The position numbers and the translations under genes are program-made. Under the pieces are notes generated by a model. It made no database searches. It saw nothing but the letters and a program-made list of their open reading frames with translations, and was not told where the DNA came from. DNA of 64,000 nt from Nitrospinaceae bacterium (GTDB lineage Bacteria; Nitrospinota; Nitrospinia; Nitrospinales; Nitrospinaceae): positions 62,001-126,000 of the forward strand of contig JANQEK010000015.1 in assembly GCA_028278405.1 (NCBI GenBank). Reading direction: 5' to 3'. The first letter of the stretch is position 1. Each line of letters opens with the position of its first letter. This document shows positions 24,058-33,169 of this stretch, in pieces.

Positions 24058-25647
24058 TTGTCCCGTGACGAATCGTCCCATAAATTATTTAGAGTGGCTC
24101 TTGATGATTCAAACACGATTTCCAACCGCGAAACCCGGGATAGCCTCCAAATTGTGATCCGCATCCTGGTGTACGCGCTCGCCTTCACTCAATTTTCCTA
24201 TGTCACGGCAGACCCGGATTTATGGGGTCATATCCGCTTCGGTCAGGACATCTGGGAGCAGGGCGCGGTGCATGACACCGATCCCTTTTCCTACACTGCC
24301 GAGGGGCATACCTGGATCAACCATGAATGGCTCATGGAGGTATTGTTTTACCTGATTTACCATACCCTGGACTCCACCGGTCTGCTGTTCTTCAAAGCTT
24401 TCCTGGGAATCTTCATCGTACATCTCCTGTCTTCCATTTATTTTGCGCGGAACTCAAACCTCACCGTGTATGTGGTCTCGTTTGCGCTCATCATTCCGGT
24501 GATGGCTCCCGGATTTATGACCCGCCCGCATCTGGCTACCTTTTTATTTCTGACTCTATTGGTCTATGTTCTGCAAAAGTTTTTTGACGGCAATCACCGG
24601 ATCATAAAATGGACTCCGCTTATTATGCTGTTATGGGTCAACAGCCATGGCGGGGTAGTCGCCGGATTGGGTATTTTCGGTGTGATCACCGCCGTGGAGA
24701 TCTTTCGCTGTTTCAAGATGAAAGAGAACCAGGGGATTTTGCTGTTGAAATATTTTCTGCTGTCATGCCTGGCGGTACTGATCAATCCATACGGTTATAA
24801 TTTGTGGCTCTTTTTCATACACTCCCTCGGAATGCCGCGGTCTATCAGTGAATGGGGGCCGGTAAACCTAACCGACTTCTCTTACTGGCAGTACAAAGTG
24901 TTGGCATTGTTGTTTCTGGGAACTTTTTTATTACCGAACAAAAAACGCATCTGGGAAATTCTGATCCTTGTGCTGGCAATTGTTTACGGATTCCGGCATC
25001 AGCGGCACACGGTCCTCACCGCAATCCTGCTGGCTCCTTATCTTTTATCGCAGTACGGGCACTGGCTGCGATGGGACATCCGGCCACATTACGATCGCCT
25101 TTCTCAGCATTTTCGCTGGACCGTTCAGGGCGTCCTGGGAGTGTACGCCGTTTTTGTGATCGGGACACAGCTGAACAAATATGCGGAGAACGATTTTAAA
25201 ATCCGGGTGGATCCCCTCATCTATCCCACCTACGCAGCGCAATTCATGGAAGTCAACGGCCTTGCAGGTAACCTGGTGGTGCCCTTCAACTGGGGGGAAT
25301 ATATGATCTGGAAATCGCCCCATTCCAAAGTCTCCATCGACGGCCGGTTTCGAACCGTCTATCCGGAGAACATTATTGAAATGAACCGGGCCTTTGCCTA
25401 TGGCAAACCGGAGGGAATGGCATTGCTCAGGGACTTTCCGGCTATTTTAGTGCTGACCAAAAGATATGAGGCGCCTCACACGTTTATGGAGAAGGTGCCG
25501 GGATGGAAAAAAATCTACCAGGATCCCATCTCCAAGCTGTTTATCCGCACACAGGAAAGCATACCCAATCATCCGGTATGGAAACACATCAATCAAAAAG
25601 GAATCATCCAAGTCGACCATCCGCCTCCCTGGGCTTTTCCCGGATAG
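24058..25647 (+). CDS. polytopic membrane protein, possible glycosyltransferase-like
   Basis: A 529-residue inner-membrane protein with about ten hydrophobic segments from residue ~30 to ~370, then a ~150-residue soluble domain. The first loop reads ADPDLWGHIRFGQDIWEQGA, then DTDPFSYTAEGHTWINHEWL. The acidic loop pair early in the protein resembles GT-C fold proteins such as the GT39-like family, but no family signature is firm. The start is uncertain: 24058 is a TTG, and GTG 24094 would also fit, but neither has a good ribosome site. Role unknown, perhaps lipid-linked sugar transfer. Confidence 0.65.
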   Translation: MSRDESSHKLFRVALDDSNTISNRETRDSLQIVIRILVYALAFTQFSYVTADPDLWGHIRFGQDIWEQGAVHDTDPFSYTAEGHTWINHEWLMEVLFYLIYHTLDSTGLLFFKAFLGIFIVHLLSSIYFARNSNLTVYVVSFALIIPVMAPGFMTRPHLATFLFLTLLVYVLQKFFDGNHRIIKWTPLIMLLWVNSHGGVVAGLGIFGVITAVEIFRCFKMKENQGILLLKYFLLSCLAVLINPYGYNLWLFFIHSLGMPRSISEWGPVNLTDFSYWQYKVLALLFLGTFLLPNKKRIWEILILVLAIVYGFRHQRHTVLTAILLAPYLLSQYGHWLRWDIRPHYDRLSQHFRWTVQGVLGVYAVFVIGTQLNKYAENDFKIRVDPLIYPTYAAQFMEVNGLAGNLVVPFNWGEYMIWKSPHSKVSIDGRFRTVYPENIIEMNRAFAYGKPEGMALLRDFPAILVLTKRYEAPHTFMEKVPGWKKIYQDPISKLFIRTQESIPNHPVWKHINQKGIIQVDHPPPWAFPG

Positions 25648-25654
25648 TATCGGG

Positions 25655-26248
25655 TTAAATATTGGCCAGGCTGTTCCCGATTTTTTTGAGAGCGGCCTTG
25701 ATGTGGTCGGAAAGAGCCTGACTGGTAATCTTCATCGCCTGGGCGGCTCGTTTTTTCTTCACGCCGCCATAAAACACCATGCACACGGCAATCAATTGCT
25801 TGTCCGTTAAACAGGCTTCACTCAGGTCGATCGTCGCTTGTCTGAGATATTCAAACCCTGACCGGGGATAACAGAGTCCGGCGGAAAACTCATCTGCCAG
25901 ACGATTGAGTTGAAATTCCAGTTCATCGGGTAAACTCAAGCAAAGACGTGAGTCATCAGTGACAGGCTCCAAGACCTCCTGCCAACGGCCTTCGCAACTT
26001 TCCTCGCGATCGCTGACATTTAATAGTAAGCTATAGACCTCAAAAAATTTTTTGATCCCCCATACCATCAATTGGAATTGATGGTGGTATTGACACAAGT
26101 TCAGGCTACGAGGCAAAGCAGCATATTCAGCCGAGGGCAGGGCCTGCAGAATCACCTCCGTCACTTCGCCGGCACAGGCTTTGGTCGTCAGGGAATGTAC
26201 AGCGCAGACTGTTTTTGGGTTATCTGGTGAATGCATGATGGTTCTCAA
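25655..26248 (-). CDS. protein with sigma-region-4-like C-terminal HTH
   Basis: A 197-residue protein. The C-terminal ~55 residues (LTDKQLIAVCMVFYGGVKKK, RAAQAMKITSQALSDHIKAA) look like a sigma-70 region 4 or LuxR-type helix-turn-helix. The N-terminal part has Cys and His (for example CQYHHQFQL) and no known domain. It is coupled by 4 bp (ATGA) to the upstream hypothetical gene, and both are divergent from the S24 repressor gene. In a phage setting it could act as a late-gene activator. That role is inferred only. Confidence 0.6.
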   Translation of the reverse strand: MRTIMHSPDNPKTVCAVHSLTTKACAGEVTEVILQALPSAEYAALPRSLNLCQYHHQFQLMVWGIKKFFEVYSLLLNVSDREESCEGRWQEVLEPVTDDSRLCLSLPDELEFQLNRLADEFSAGLCYPRSGFEYLRQATIDLSEACLTDKQLIAVCMVFYGGVKKKRAAQAMKITSQALSDHIKAALKKIGNSLANI

Positions 26249-26670
26249 CCCGTCTTCAAATTAAAAATATATTCCTGGAATTCCTGATCGCTGAGTTTTA
26301 GATAATAGGGAAACCAGCGGGGCGGATTCGGTTCCGCCAAATCCGGAAGAAAGGAAGGCGGCAAAGATTCCGCGTTCCCCGTCACCGGAACGCCGTTCAC
26401 AAAATCCCGGCCGTGTTTGTTGTGAATCTTCCAGAATTCCCTGGACCATCGAAAATGAAACCACATGGACTTCAGGCTGGAAACTTTTTTATATAGGTAA
26501 TTCCCGCAATACAAACATCTCAGGAAGGCATCAAATTCAGACATCCCCGACCGGCCGCAGCCTCTCTTGATCGCCTCACCGCCGTCCAGGGTGACAACCA
26601 CCACCGGACATCGATACAACCGCTTGGTGAGTTTCCCGCCGCCAACTTTAACCAGTTTCAACTTTCTCAT
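26245..26670 (-). CDS. hypothetical protein in the phage-type regulatory region
   Basis: 141 residues from the ATG at 26670 (MRKLKLVKVGGGKLTKR), chosen because GAGAG lies upstream. The track's longer start has no support. One CLYC pair is visible (FLRCLYCGNYLY), together with aromatic-rich stretches (MWFHFRWSREFWKIHNKHGRDF). No function can be assigned. It heads the divergent minus-strand operon opposite the S24 repressor, and the operators at 26794-26838 lie in the shared control region. Confidence 0.6.
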   Translation of the reverse strand: MRKLKLVKVGGGKLTKRLYRCPVVVVTLDGGEAIKRGCGRSGMSEFDAFLRCLYCGNYLYKKVSSLKSMWFHFRWSREFWKIHNKHGRDFVNGVPVTGNAESLPPSFLPDLAEPNPPRWFPYYLKLSDQEFQEYIFNLKTG

Positions 26671-26793
26671 AAGAACTCTCTTCCAAATTTTTTGGCTCGA
26701 AGGCCACAATCCTATTGGAATACGGAATATTTTATGCGATAGTTATCTTATCGCTCAACACCCGGATACTCCTTGTAACTATTTATATTAATT

Positions 26794-26838
26794 GGGACTT
26801 ATGTCCCTTTCCGATTTATATTATGGGACAAAAGTCCC
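26794..26838. promoter_or_regulatory. two palindromic operators GGGAC-N4-GTCCC
   Basis: GGGACTTATGTCCC (26794-26807) and GGGACAAAAGTCCC (26825-26838) share identical half-sites, with centres 31 bp apart, about three helical turns. They lie just upstream of the S24 repressor ATG, with a TATATTAT -10-like stretch between them. Autorepression and repression of the divergent operon are inferred. Confidence 0.7.
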
Positions 26839-26862
26839 TGTCAGTCAACCAATATATTTGGT

Positions 26863-27756
26863 ATGCCTAATTTTAATTCTGCTGAAATTTTGAAAAGAAT
26901 CATGGGCTTGCAGGAAGGGTGGTCGCTGGCGGCTTATTGCAAAACGATTGGCCTGAATTATGAAAACATTAGAAAGTGCTTTCAACGTAAAGGTTTACCT
27001 GACACCGAATCACTGGCTAAAATCGCCGAATACTTTCAGATCGACCTGCGGTGGTTGATATATGGCATCCAGCCGACTTCGACCTTGAACCTGATCATAG
27101 CCAAAAGAATTAGGCTATACCGAATTTCCAAGGGGTGGTCGCAACAGGAGATGGCCACGAAATTGTCCCTGTCCCCACAGGTCCTGGAACTCTACGAGCA
27201 AGGTAAATGTTTGTTTTCAAGTGATTTATTAGAAAGGTGCAGTGATGTGCTGGAGGTCCACCCCTGTGTCTTTACCGATGGTGGGTCCCTCCTGTTTCAA
27301 AGCCCTCAGCTTAAAATTTTCAAGGCAGCCAGCACTCAAAAAAAGCCCCAGATTTCCGGAGAGGATTTCGTGTCGGTGCCGCTTGCCGAATCAGCCATCG
27401 CTGCCGGACAACCGATCATTCCCCAGGAACATATCGAAGATTATGTTCTCCTACACATTCGGGCCGTCGGCAAGCGTACCAATCTGGTCGCCAGCCGGGT
27501 GGATGGACAGTCCATGGAACCCGTGCTTCATTCGGGGGACATTGTAGTCATTGACCGGGATGATAAAATGATTGTTAAAAATAAAATGTTTGCTATATAT
27601 CATGAAGGAGGTTTAACCGCCAAGTTTCTTGAGAAGAAAACCGATTTGATTATTCTACGGCCGATCAATCCCAATGCAGAAATACAGATCATCGATTTAA
27701 ACCTGAACCCTCAACCTATCGTTGGAAAAATTATTGGAGCCTGGAAAGATTTATAA
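26863..27756 (+). CDS. phage-type repressor (HTH plus S24 LexA/CI peptidase)
   Basis: A 297-residue CI-like repressor. Two helix-turn-helix regions are visible: residues ~10-65 (YCKTIGLNYENIRKCFQRKG) and ~75-130 (YRISKGWSQQEMATKLSLSP). A C-terminal S24 self-cleavage domain follows. The nucleophile Ser is in DGQSMEPVLHSGDIVVIDRD, the Lys is in GGLTAKFLEK, and an Ala-Gly cleavage site lies in ESAIAAGQP. It should therefore be inactivated by RecA-stimulated self-cleavage. Two CI-type HTH units in one chain are unusual. It overlaps the following receiver gene by one base. Confidence 0.88.
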   Translation: MPNFNSAEILKRIMGLQEGWSLAAYCKTIGLNYENIRKCFQRKGLPDTESLAKIAEYFQIDLRWLIYGIQPTSTLNLIIAKRIRLYRISKGWSQQEMATKLSLSPQVLELYEQGKCLFSSDLLERCSDVLEVHPCVFTDGGSLLFQSPQLKIFKAASTQKKPQISGEDFVSVPLAESAIAAGQPIIPQEHIEDYVLLHIRAVGKRTNLVASRVDGQSMEPVLHSGDIVVIDRDDKMIVKNKMFAIYHEGGLTAKFLEKKTDLIILRPINPNAEIQIIDLNLNPQPIVGKIIGAWKDL

Positions 27757-28169
27757 TGACTGATTCCAAATACAAAATTCTTTTGGCGGACGATAATCCC
27801 GTGAACCGGGATATCGCAACCCGCATGTTGGAAAAAAGAGGACATGAAATCACTCCTGCAGAAAATGGTAACCAGGTCGTGGACCGTTATTTGGAAGGAT
27901 CCTTTGATGTTATTCTCATGGATCTGGAAATGCCGGGTATCAGCGGAATCGAAGCGGCACGGCAGATAAGAGCCAAAGAGAAAGCATCATCGGTAACGAC
28001 CCCCAACTACACTCCCATTATCGCAATGACTGCGCACGACGAAGAAACCGAAAAAACTGCCTGCCTCGTCGTCGGAATGGACGGTTTCATTACCAAACCC
28101 CTCAACATCAAAACCCTGCATCAAACGATTCAGAATATTATTGAGGAATCCCAATCCAACCGTACTTGA
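27756..28169 (+). CDS. stand-alone response-regulator receiver protein
   Basis: A 137-residue CheY-like receiver. The acidic pocket is ILLADDNPVNRD, the phospho-acceptor Asp is in VILMDLEMPG, the Thr is in IIAMTAHDEE and the Lys is in ITKPLN. There is no output domain. It overlaps the S24 repressor gene by one base (TAATG), so the two are co-translated, an unusual pairing of a phosphorelay domain with a phage repressor. It is convergent with the tail gene, 7 bp away. Its kinase partner is unknown; the sequence resembles receivers from hybrid kinases. Confidence 0.88.
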   Translation: MTDSKYKILLADDNPVNRDIATRMLEKRGHEITPAENGNQVVDRYLEGSFDVILMDLEMPGISGIEAARQIRAKEKASSVTTPNYTPIIAMTAHDEETEKTACLVVGMDGFITKPLNIKTLHQTIQNIIEESQSNRT

Positions 28170-28176
28170 TTCTCAA

Positions 28177-31029
28177 TCAGGGAAAGAGGCGGATTAGTAA
28201 ATTCAATCCGTCCATGCGCACGGCCCGACCCGATCCTGGAACATGATTTCCAGGCAACACGATGCCATATTTCGGACTCGACCCCGTAATCAACGGATGT
28301 GACACGGTAACAAAGTCACCCCGCTCCAATTCCAATTGATCGAGAAATACTTCACAAGCCACCAAGGTTTGAGGAACTTTTAGCTCCTCCAGATAAAATC
28401 GGGCCAAATCAACCGCCATGGCGGAATCGCGGCACCAATCGAATAAAAATTGTTCCGGTTGTTCGCGCTTGCCGAACAACTGGATCTTGTCATTGTCCGA
28501 CTCCACATGGGTTTTTCGGTAATAACCCGCCTCCCAGTCGCGCTGGTAGCTCAACTCAATATGATTGACCACTTCACCGGTGGGTGTTCGTTGCAACCGG
28601 ATGCGCCCCGCTCCGGTCTCAGGATCGAGACGCACCATACCTTCGGTCAGGGCCTTCACTTCCCGGCCCACTGCAACCTGCGACTGATTGATGGGGCGAA
28701 ACTGCAGACGAGCTCTACCGCCGGGGGCCCAGAACAGGTACGAGCGGCTTTCCTTCATCCATTGCCGCCACAGCGTATCCAATAGCACTTTATTCTGAAC
28801 CACTCCGGCCAACCTGTATCCGCCGGCATTGTCAAATTCGGTACCCGCCTGGTCAAATGCCGAGTCGTCGATAACGGAAGCCATCGGGCCCAACAGGTTT
28901 AGAATCGACCACCGGAACACATGATCGGGACGCTCGATCACCGCATCCGGAGTTCCTGTGATCGTTCCCGCGCCATCATCCTTGATGCCGGACACACCGG
29001 CAGTGATTTCATCAGTGGTTTGCAGACGCCGTCGAGCGTATTCAATTTCAAACGCCGTGTGAACGATATAGACCGTCCGGCCGTCCGAAGATCCAGAGTA
29101 CTCGATCTCGATAATCTTATCTTTGAACCAGGCCCAATCGTGTGCCACCTGGTCGGTGATATCAAAAAAGTCGACGACTGAAAGGCTGCTTTTTTCAGTA
29201 ACGCTGTCCAGAAGCGGCGTCGAATTGTGTGGCGAAACACCGCCAAACTTTATAGTGGCCACACCCGTTGGTTTGGTTTCCACTTCTTCCGGTAGATCAA
29301 CCTCGCCTTCATAGGTAATGATCCGGCTGACATTGGATATTCGTTTTAAAGCGTGCGACGTCGTCGCATCAGTGCGAATCCAGATTCGGGTCAGGTTTGT
29401 GTTGTTGACCACCCGAGTGGTGTATACGCTGGGAAGGCCGACCAGTGTATTTAAAAATATTTCGTGCGAGTTGCTCCCGACATCCAGAAAGTTTCTGATC
29501 GCCGGTTTGGTGGTCGACCAGGTATCAAAGGATTCATGATCCACTATATATTCAATGCTCTTGATGTTGCCCGGCGGAATGTTTGGGAAATCAATCGCAA
29601 ATTTTCGACCGTTGGACGCATTCAGGTTGATGCCTTCCGGAAGAAGATTGGAAACCGGGTTCTGGATATACGTCGTCATTCGCGGGAGCTTGTGCTCATG
29701 CTCCGGATCTGTGATGGGGAAACCCAAATCATCCAAATGAGTATGTCCGATGTCTGTGCTGCCCGTGGTTACGGCACGATCTTCCGGAGGCGGTTTCGAA
29801 AGGGTCCCGATGAGTGTATCGTCGACCCGGACGTTCAGGGTGTCGTTGGGGATTTGCTCCTCGGCCCAGTGCTCCACACGAACAAGGACCTTCAAAATCT
29901 GCCCCAGCTCCGCCATGTCGTCTGTCTGCTGAAGTCTCAGCTTCGGATTGGCTTGTGAAATTTTTGCGAATTGAGTACGGCTTTTGGGATCCGTGGCCAA
30001 CAAGGGATTCTGCGCGGTATTGCCGGAGGCTTCGATATCGAATTGCGTCTGCAGAAACCGTGTATCGATCGAAACCACCTTGCGCGGTTTTTCACTGAAA
30101 ACCACCTCGCACGCGGCCAGATCAATGGTATAGCCCGCGCTATCCGCCAGGTGCCCGGCAACCTTGACATTGCTGATGGCCGAAATGGGATAGGCGGGAT
30201 CGCTCAGCAGGTACCGATGGTCGGACACGCTTTCGACCACTTCGTCGCCTGCGTAGTGAAACTCGCGAATGCCGGTGCATCCGGTAAACTGAGTTCCGGT
30301 GGCTCCCGAATAACTGATGACGTCATCGTTGATCACTACCGATCCGCTGGCGGCAAACCCAATCGTCGAAGCGACGTCCAACGTGCTCGCTTCAGGAATC
30401 GCCACAGACGTCAAACGGGTGGTAACCACCCTGCGCACAGGCACACCCGGTACACCCTCCACCTGGCCGATGACGATCGGCTTGATCCGCCCGACGGAAG
30501 CTTCCGGAGCGTCCGGATAATCCGCTAGTGTCAACGTATTGCCCACCTGCAAGCGACCATGATGCGAGGATTCCACAGCCAGATGCAGAGAACACGTATT
30601 CTCGTCGTATTCCACCGGATCAACGACTCGTGCTGTCAACAGTTCCGTTTGATCGGCGGAGACCAGGGCTTCGCCCTCGAACCACTGGTATAAGATACCC
30701 GTCGCCGATTCCGGCGGATACTCGAGGAACAAATCAGAAAAACGTTGCGGCCCTTCCCCAAAATCCACCGGGGCGTTGATCAACCGCACGTTGACCTTCT
30801 TCTCTTTTATGGTTTGCAACAACGCGTCCGGTTCAGCCCCTGTGATTGCGCCCCAGTCCTCGACCAGCGGCAGCCAGTCCACACCCTCAATGGTTACAGA
30901 GCGGTCGGAGAGATTCAGCATCTTGGCCGGAAGGGCGCCAATCGCCGGCCAGGCGATTTTCAGGAGATTGACCGGTTCACTGCTTTTTTTGTTCCTGGCG
31001 GCGTCGAAACCGCTGGTAAAGATGCGCAT
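28177..31029 (-). CDS. large phage tail / host-specificity-type protein
   Basis: A 950-residue protein, the last gene of the minus-strand late operon. It is rich in beta structure with many Gly/Asp/Thr turns, has no membrane segment and no enzyme motif, and its size and place at the distal end of the structural cluster fit a tail tip, baseplate or host-specificity protein. The C-terminal part contains FLFDWCRDSAMAVDLARFYL and GIVLPGNHVPGSGRA, which resemble tail-tip proteins, but the match is general. No tape measure gene is found beside it. Confidence 0.65.
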   Translation of the reverse strand: MRIFTSGFDAARNKKSSEPVNLLKIAWPAIGALPAKMLNLSDRSVTIEGVDWLPLVEDWGAITGAEPDALLQTIKEKKVNVRLINAPVDFGEGPQRFSDLFLEYPPESATGILYQWFEGEALVSADQTELLTARVVDPVEYDENTCSLHLAVESSHHGRLQVGNTLTLADYPDAPEASVGRIKPIVIGQVEGVPGVPVRRVVTTRLTSVAIPEASTLDVASTIGFAASGSVVINDDVISYSGATGTQFTGCTGIREFHYAGDEVVESVSDHRYLLSDPAYPISAISNVKVAGHLADSAGYTIDLAACEVVFSEKPRKVVSIDTRFLQTQFDIEASGNTAQNPLLATDPKSRTQFAKISQANPKLRLQQTDDMAELGQILKVLVRVEHWAEEQIPNDTLNVRVDDTLIGTLSKPPPEDRAVTTGSTDIGHTHLDDLGFPITDPEHEHKLPRMTTYIQNPVSNLLPEGINLNASNGRKFAIDFPNIPPGNIKSIEYIVDHESFDTWSTTKPAIRNFLDVGSNSHEIFLNTLVGLPSVYTTRVVNNTNLTRIWIRTDATTSHALKRISNVSRIITYEGEVDLPEEVETKPTGVATIKFGGVSPHNSTPLLDSVTEKSSLSVVDFFDITDQVAHDWAWFKDKIIEIEYSGSSDGRTVYIVHTAFEIEYARRRLQTTDEITAGVSGIKDDGAGTITGTPDAVIERPDHVFRWSILNLLGPMASVIDDSAFDQAGTEFDNAGGYRLAGVVQNKVLLDTLWRQWMKESRSYLFWAPGGRARLQFRPINQSQVAVGREVKALTEGMVRLDPETGAGRIRLQRTPTGEVVNHIELSYQRDWEAGYYRKTHVESDNDKIQLFGKREQPEQFLFDWCRDSAMAVDLARFYLEELKVPQTLVACEVFLDQLELERGDFVTVSHPLITGSSPKYGIVLPGNHVPGSGRAVRMDGLNLLIRLFP

Positions 31030-31032
31030 GAA

Positions 31033-31350
31033 CTATTCCGCAATTGAGATTTGCCGGTCGATCAATCGTAACTTGTCTTCGATGGCGACCGGACTTTCCT
31101 TTTTGCGTTTCAGAATTTCCTCCCGCACCCGGCTTTTCAGAATCTTGATCAAGGCCGCTTCCCAGTCAGCGGTGTGTTGCAACTGACGGTAAAATTCCGC
31201 TCGCACGGGAATAACACAGGAGAAGGCGGGAGTCCCGTCCAGGGTGTGGACTTGCACTGGGAATACCTGTGAAGACCCGATCTGTTGAATCCCCTCCACA
31301 TCCACCTCAAAGGTGAACTTTTCCGGATCTGCGTTTTGCCAGTCGATCAT
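31033..31350 (-). CDS. small phage protein, 105 aa
   Basis: Lies 3 bp upstream of the 950-residue tail gene. The N-terminal half is beta-rich (KFTFEVDVEGIQQIG, FPVQVHTLDGTPAF) and the C-terminal half is a charged helix (WEAALIKILKSRVREEILKRKKE). No recognised domain. Position between a predicted tail-completion gene and the tail-tip gene suggests a minor tail or assembly protein. Confidence 0.6.
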   Translation of the reverse strand: MIDWQNADPEKFTFEVDVEGIQQIGSSQVFPVQVHTLDGTPAFSCVIPVRAEFYRQLQHTADWEAALIKILKSRVREEILKRKKESPVAIEDKLRLIDRQISIAE

Positions 31351-31399
31351 GGATTGATTCTCCTCATTATTGTTTTCCTCTCCCTTTTAAATATTTGTT

Positions 31400-31414
31400 C
31401 CAGGCCTTGCCTGG
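31400..31414. repeat. hairpin repeat CCAGGC-CTT-GCCTGG, copy 2
   Basis: Same loop and flanking bases as 514-528. One base pair differs on both stem strands (G-C replaced by A-T), so the stem is preserved. Confidence 0.55.
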
Positions 31415-31795
31415 TTATTCTTTTCTTAAAAGGATGGTCCCCGAAAACCGTCCAGGGACCGTTTCCTGAAACCCGAATTCGTTCAGCCAGCGAACGGTGT
31501 GCAGAGCACCTTCTGCATCCTGATACTCAAACGAGTTGAAGGCCTTGTTCACAACAACGAAAAACACCCACGCAGCGTCGCGGTCGGTTTTTGAAATACG
31601 CTCGAAGGTCAGCTCAAACCGTTCGCGCGGGGAACCCTTGTTCTGCACATAAAGCGTTCCGCCCGCGGTCTCGCCGGTCAACTGCTCCGGGAAATCGGTA
31701 ATATGACTCACCGGGAGAAAGGGCGGTTTGCCGGGACGCCATTCCACTGCCGGTGCCGCGAGGGTGGGAAAATAGAAACCGATGTCCACAGTCAC
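31415..31795 (-). CDS. phage tail-type protein, about 126 aa
   Basis: I use GTG 31795 (VTVDIGFYFPT), which overlaps the upstream connector stop in a GTGA arrangement and has GGA at a suitable distance. The track start at 31831 is also a GTG and has no ribosome site. The product is beta-rich (GTLYVQNKGSPRERFELTFE, ISKTDRDAAWVFFVVVN) and ends GRFSGTILLRKE. No family is named. Its position suggests a minor tail or head-tail completion protein. Confidence 0.6.
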   Translation of the reverse strand: MTVDIGFYFPTLAAPAVEWRPGKPPFLPVSHITDFPEQLTGETAGGTLYVQNKGSPRERFELTFERISKTDRDAAWVFFVVVNKAFNSFEYQDAEGALHTVRWLNEFGFQETVPGRFSGTILLRKE

Positions 31796-32469
31796 CTCAT
31801 ATCCAGGGAATAAACCTTGTAAGGCGACCACAACGAGACGACCGGCGGGGGCACGTCGCTGTAGTTGAATTCAATAAGACCCGCCGTCGACTCGCCCAGT
31901 TCGAACAACCAGTTCTTATCAGCGTAAAGCAGTTTGATCCACAACAGCATGCCCTGCTTGAGTGCATCGGGCACCGCCGAAGCGTCGCCGTAGCCTGCTG
32001 CGAATTCAATCTCCACGGCATTGACGGAACGCAAACTCGACGGCCATGAAGCCGACTGATTCAACACAATCCTGCCGGGTTCGGATGCCGTGTCCACCAG
32101 ATAGTTGCCGGCATCGAACGTCGTTGACTGATTGCCGACATCATAAGTTTTTATAAACGTCACCCATTGCAAAGGCGGTCGAGGTATGGAAATCACCCGC
32201 TGCGAATCGTCAGCCAGGTCAACCGGCAATTCAAAATACCCGTCGTGCGGCAGACGGTCGCGTTCCCGGCGGGGAAATGAATCCTGCCACAACGTCCAGG
32301 CCTGGATGATCAGCGCACGCCCGGTCCAATCCTCGCAACATTTTCGGACTGCAGAGATCATCTGGCTGATCAGAATGTCATCGCCGATATCGGTGACTTT
32401 AAGGTAGGACTTGGTTTCCGCCAGGGTGAGCGGTTCCGTTGCAGGAGGGGTGATCAGCTTAAGCGCCAT
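31792..32469 (-). CDS. head-tail connector (gp6-like) protein
   Basis: The start of the protein, PLTLAETKSYLKVTDIGDDI followed by LISQMISAVRKCCEDWTGRA, is the signature of HK97 gp6-like head-tail connectors (phage QLRG family), which join capsid portal and tail. ATG 32469 has GAGGTG six bases upstream and overlaps the preceding small gene by 11 bp. The product is 225 residues. Downstream beta-rich sequence is longer than many gp6-like proteins. Confidence 0.8.
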   Translation of the reverse strand: MALKLITPPATEPLTLAETKSYLKVTDIGDDILISQMISAVRKCCEDWTGRALIIQAWTLWQDSFPRRERDRLPHDGYFELPVDLADDSQRVISIPRPPLQWVTFIKTYDVGNQSTTFDAGNYLVDTASEPGRIVLNQSASWPSSLRSVNAVEIEFAAGYGDASAVPDALKQGMLLWIKLLYADKNWLFELGESTAGLIEFNYSDVPPPVVSLWSPYKVYSLDMR

Positions 32470-32701
32470 GACCACCTCGCCGGTTAGTGCGTTTCACTTT
32501 GGGCGGCACTGTTTTGTTTTCCGGAGCGGCTCCTGCATTTTTCGTTCGTCCGAGTGTTTTATCGACTTTCACGGCCCAGCCTTCTTCCAGAAAAACAGCC
32601 GCCAGGGCGTCCCGCATGTCATACGTTTCGCCCTTTTTGTATTCGTCCACCCGCATTCCATCTGGAGAGCCATAGCGGGTGGCTTTCATTTTAATTTTCA
32701 T
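32459..32701 (-). CDS. small phage protein, 80 aa
   Basis: A basic 80-residue protein (MKIKMKATRYGSPDGMRVDE, ..KRTNRRGG at the end) with an MRDALAAVFLEEGWAVKV core. It lies between a capsid-proximal gene and the connector, a spot where many siphophages carry small head proteins. Overlap with the connector start by 11 bp supports it as a real gene. No function is known. Confidence 0.55.
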   Translation of the reverse strand: MKIKMKATRYGSPDGMRVDEYKKGETYDMRDALAAVFLEEGWAVKVDKTLGRTKNAGAAPENKTVPPKVKRTNRRGGHGA

Positions 32702-32732
32702 AACTGCTCACAAAAAGAAAACTTGAAGAATA

Positions 32733-33122
32733 TTAAAGTGTCGGAGAATGACGAGGCAGGCCGCGTACAACCAATGCCGAGGCATTGATGGAAGGGGTCG
32801 TGCCGCCCAGAGTCAACACCGCGCGAATGTAACGCCGGTCGCCCTTGTAACCGATGCGTTGAACCGAGTTCGCCGTCAGGTTGGATAGAGTCCCTTCCAG
32901 GTCTGAAACCGGCACGGGAGAAAAATTAGAATTATCGTCCGAATCTTCTACACCGGGGATGTAGGTTTCGTCGCCGTTGCCGGTGTCGGCGGTTCCGGTC
33001 TGGAACATCACCAGGGCGCCGTCGAAATTCTGCAGGTCCACTCCCGAACCATTGGCCGATACCGTGTAACTGTCTGGATCGAGAGAACGGGCTCCACCCA
33101 GATTGTTTTTAATGTCTCGCAT
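32733..33122 (-). CDS. small head-associated protein, 129 aa
   Basis: Directly follows the major capsid gene (48 bp). Beta-rich with Gly/Asp/Ser turns (NGSGVDLQNFDGALVMFQTG) and an acidic middle (VEDSDDNSNFS). Such genes next to capsid genes often encode decoration or stabilising head proteins, though no family match is claimed. The last strand KGDRRYIRAVLTLGG would fit a compact beta fold. Confidence 0.6.
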   Translation of the reverse strand: MRDIKNNLGGARSLDPDSYTVSANGSGVDLQNFDGALVMFQTGTADTGNGDETYIPGVEDSDDNSNFSPVPVSDLEGTLSNLTANSVQRIGYKGDRRYIRAVLTLGGTTPSINASALVVRGLPRHSPTL

Positions 33123-33169
33123 TATTTTCTCCTTTGAAGGAAATACTGTTCTTAAGAAATACTACGTGG

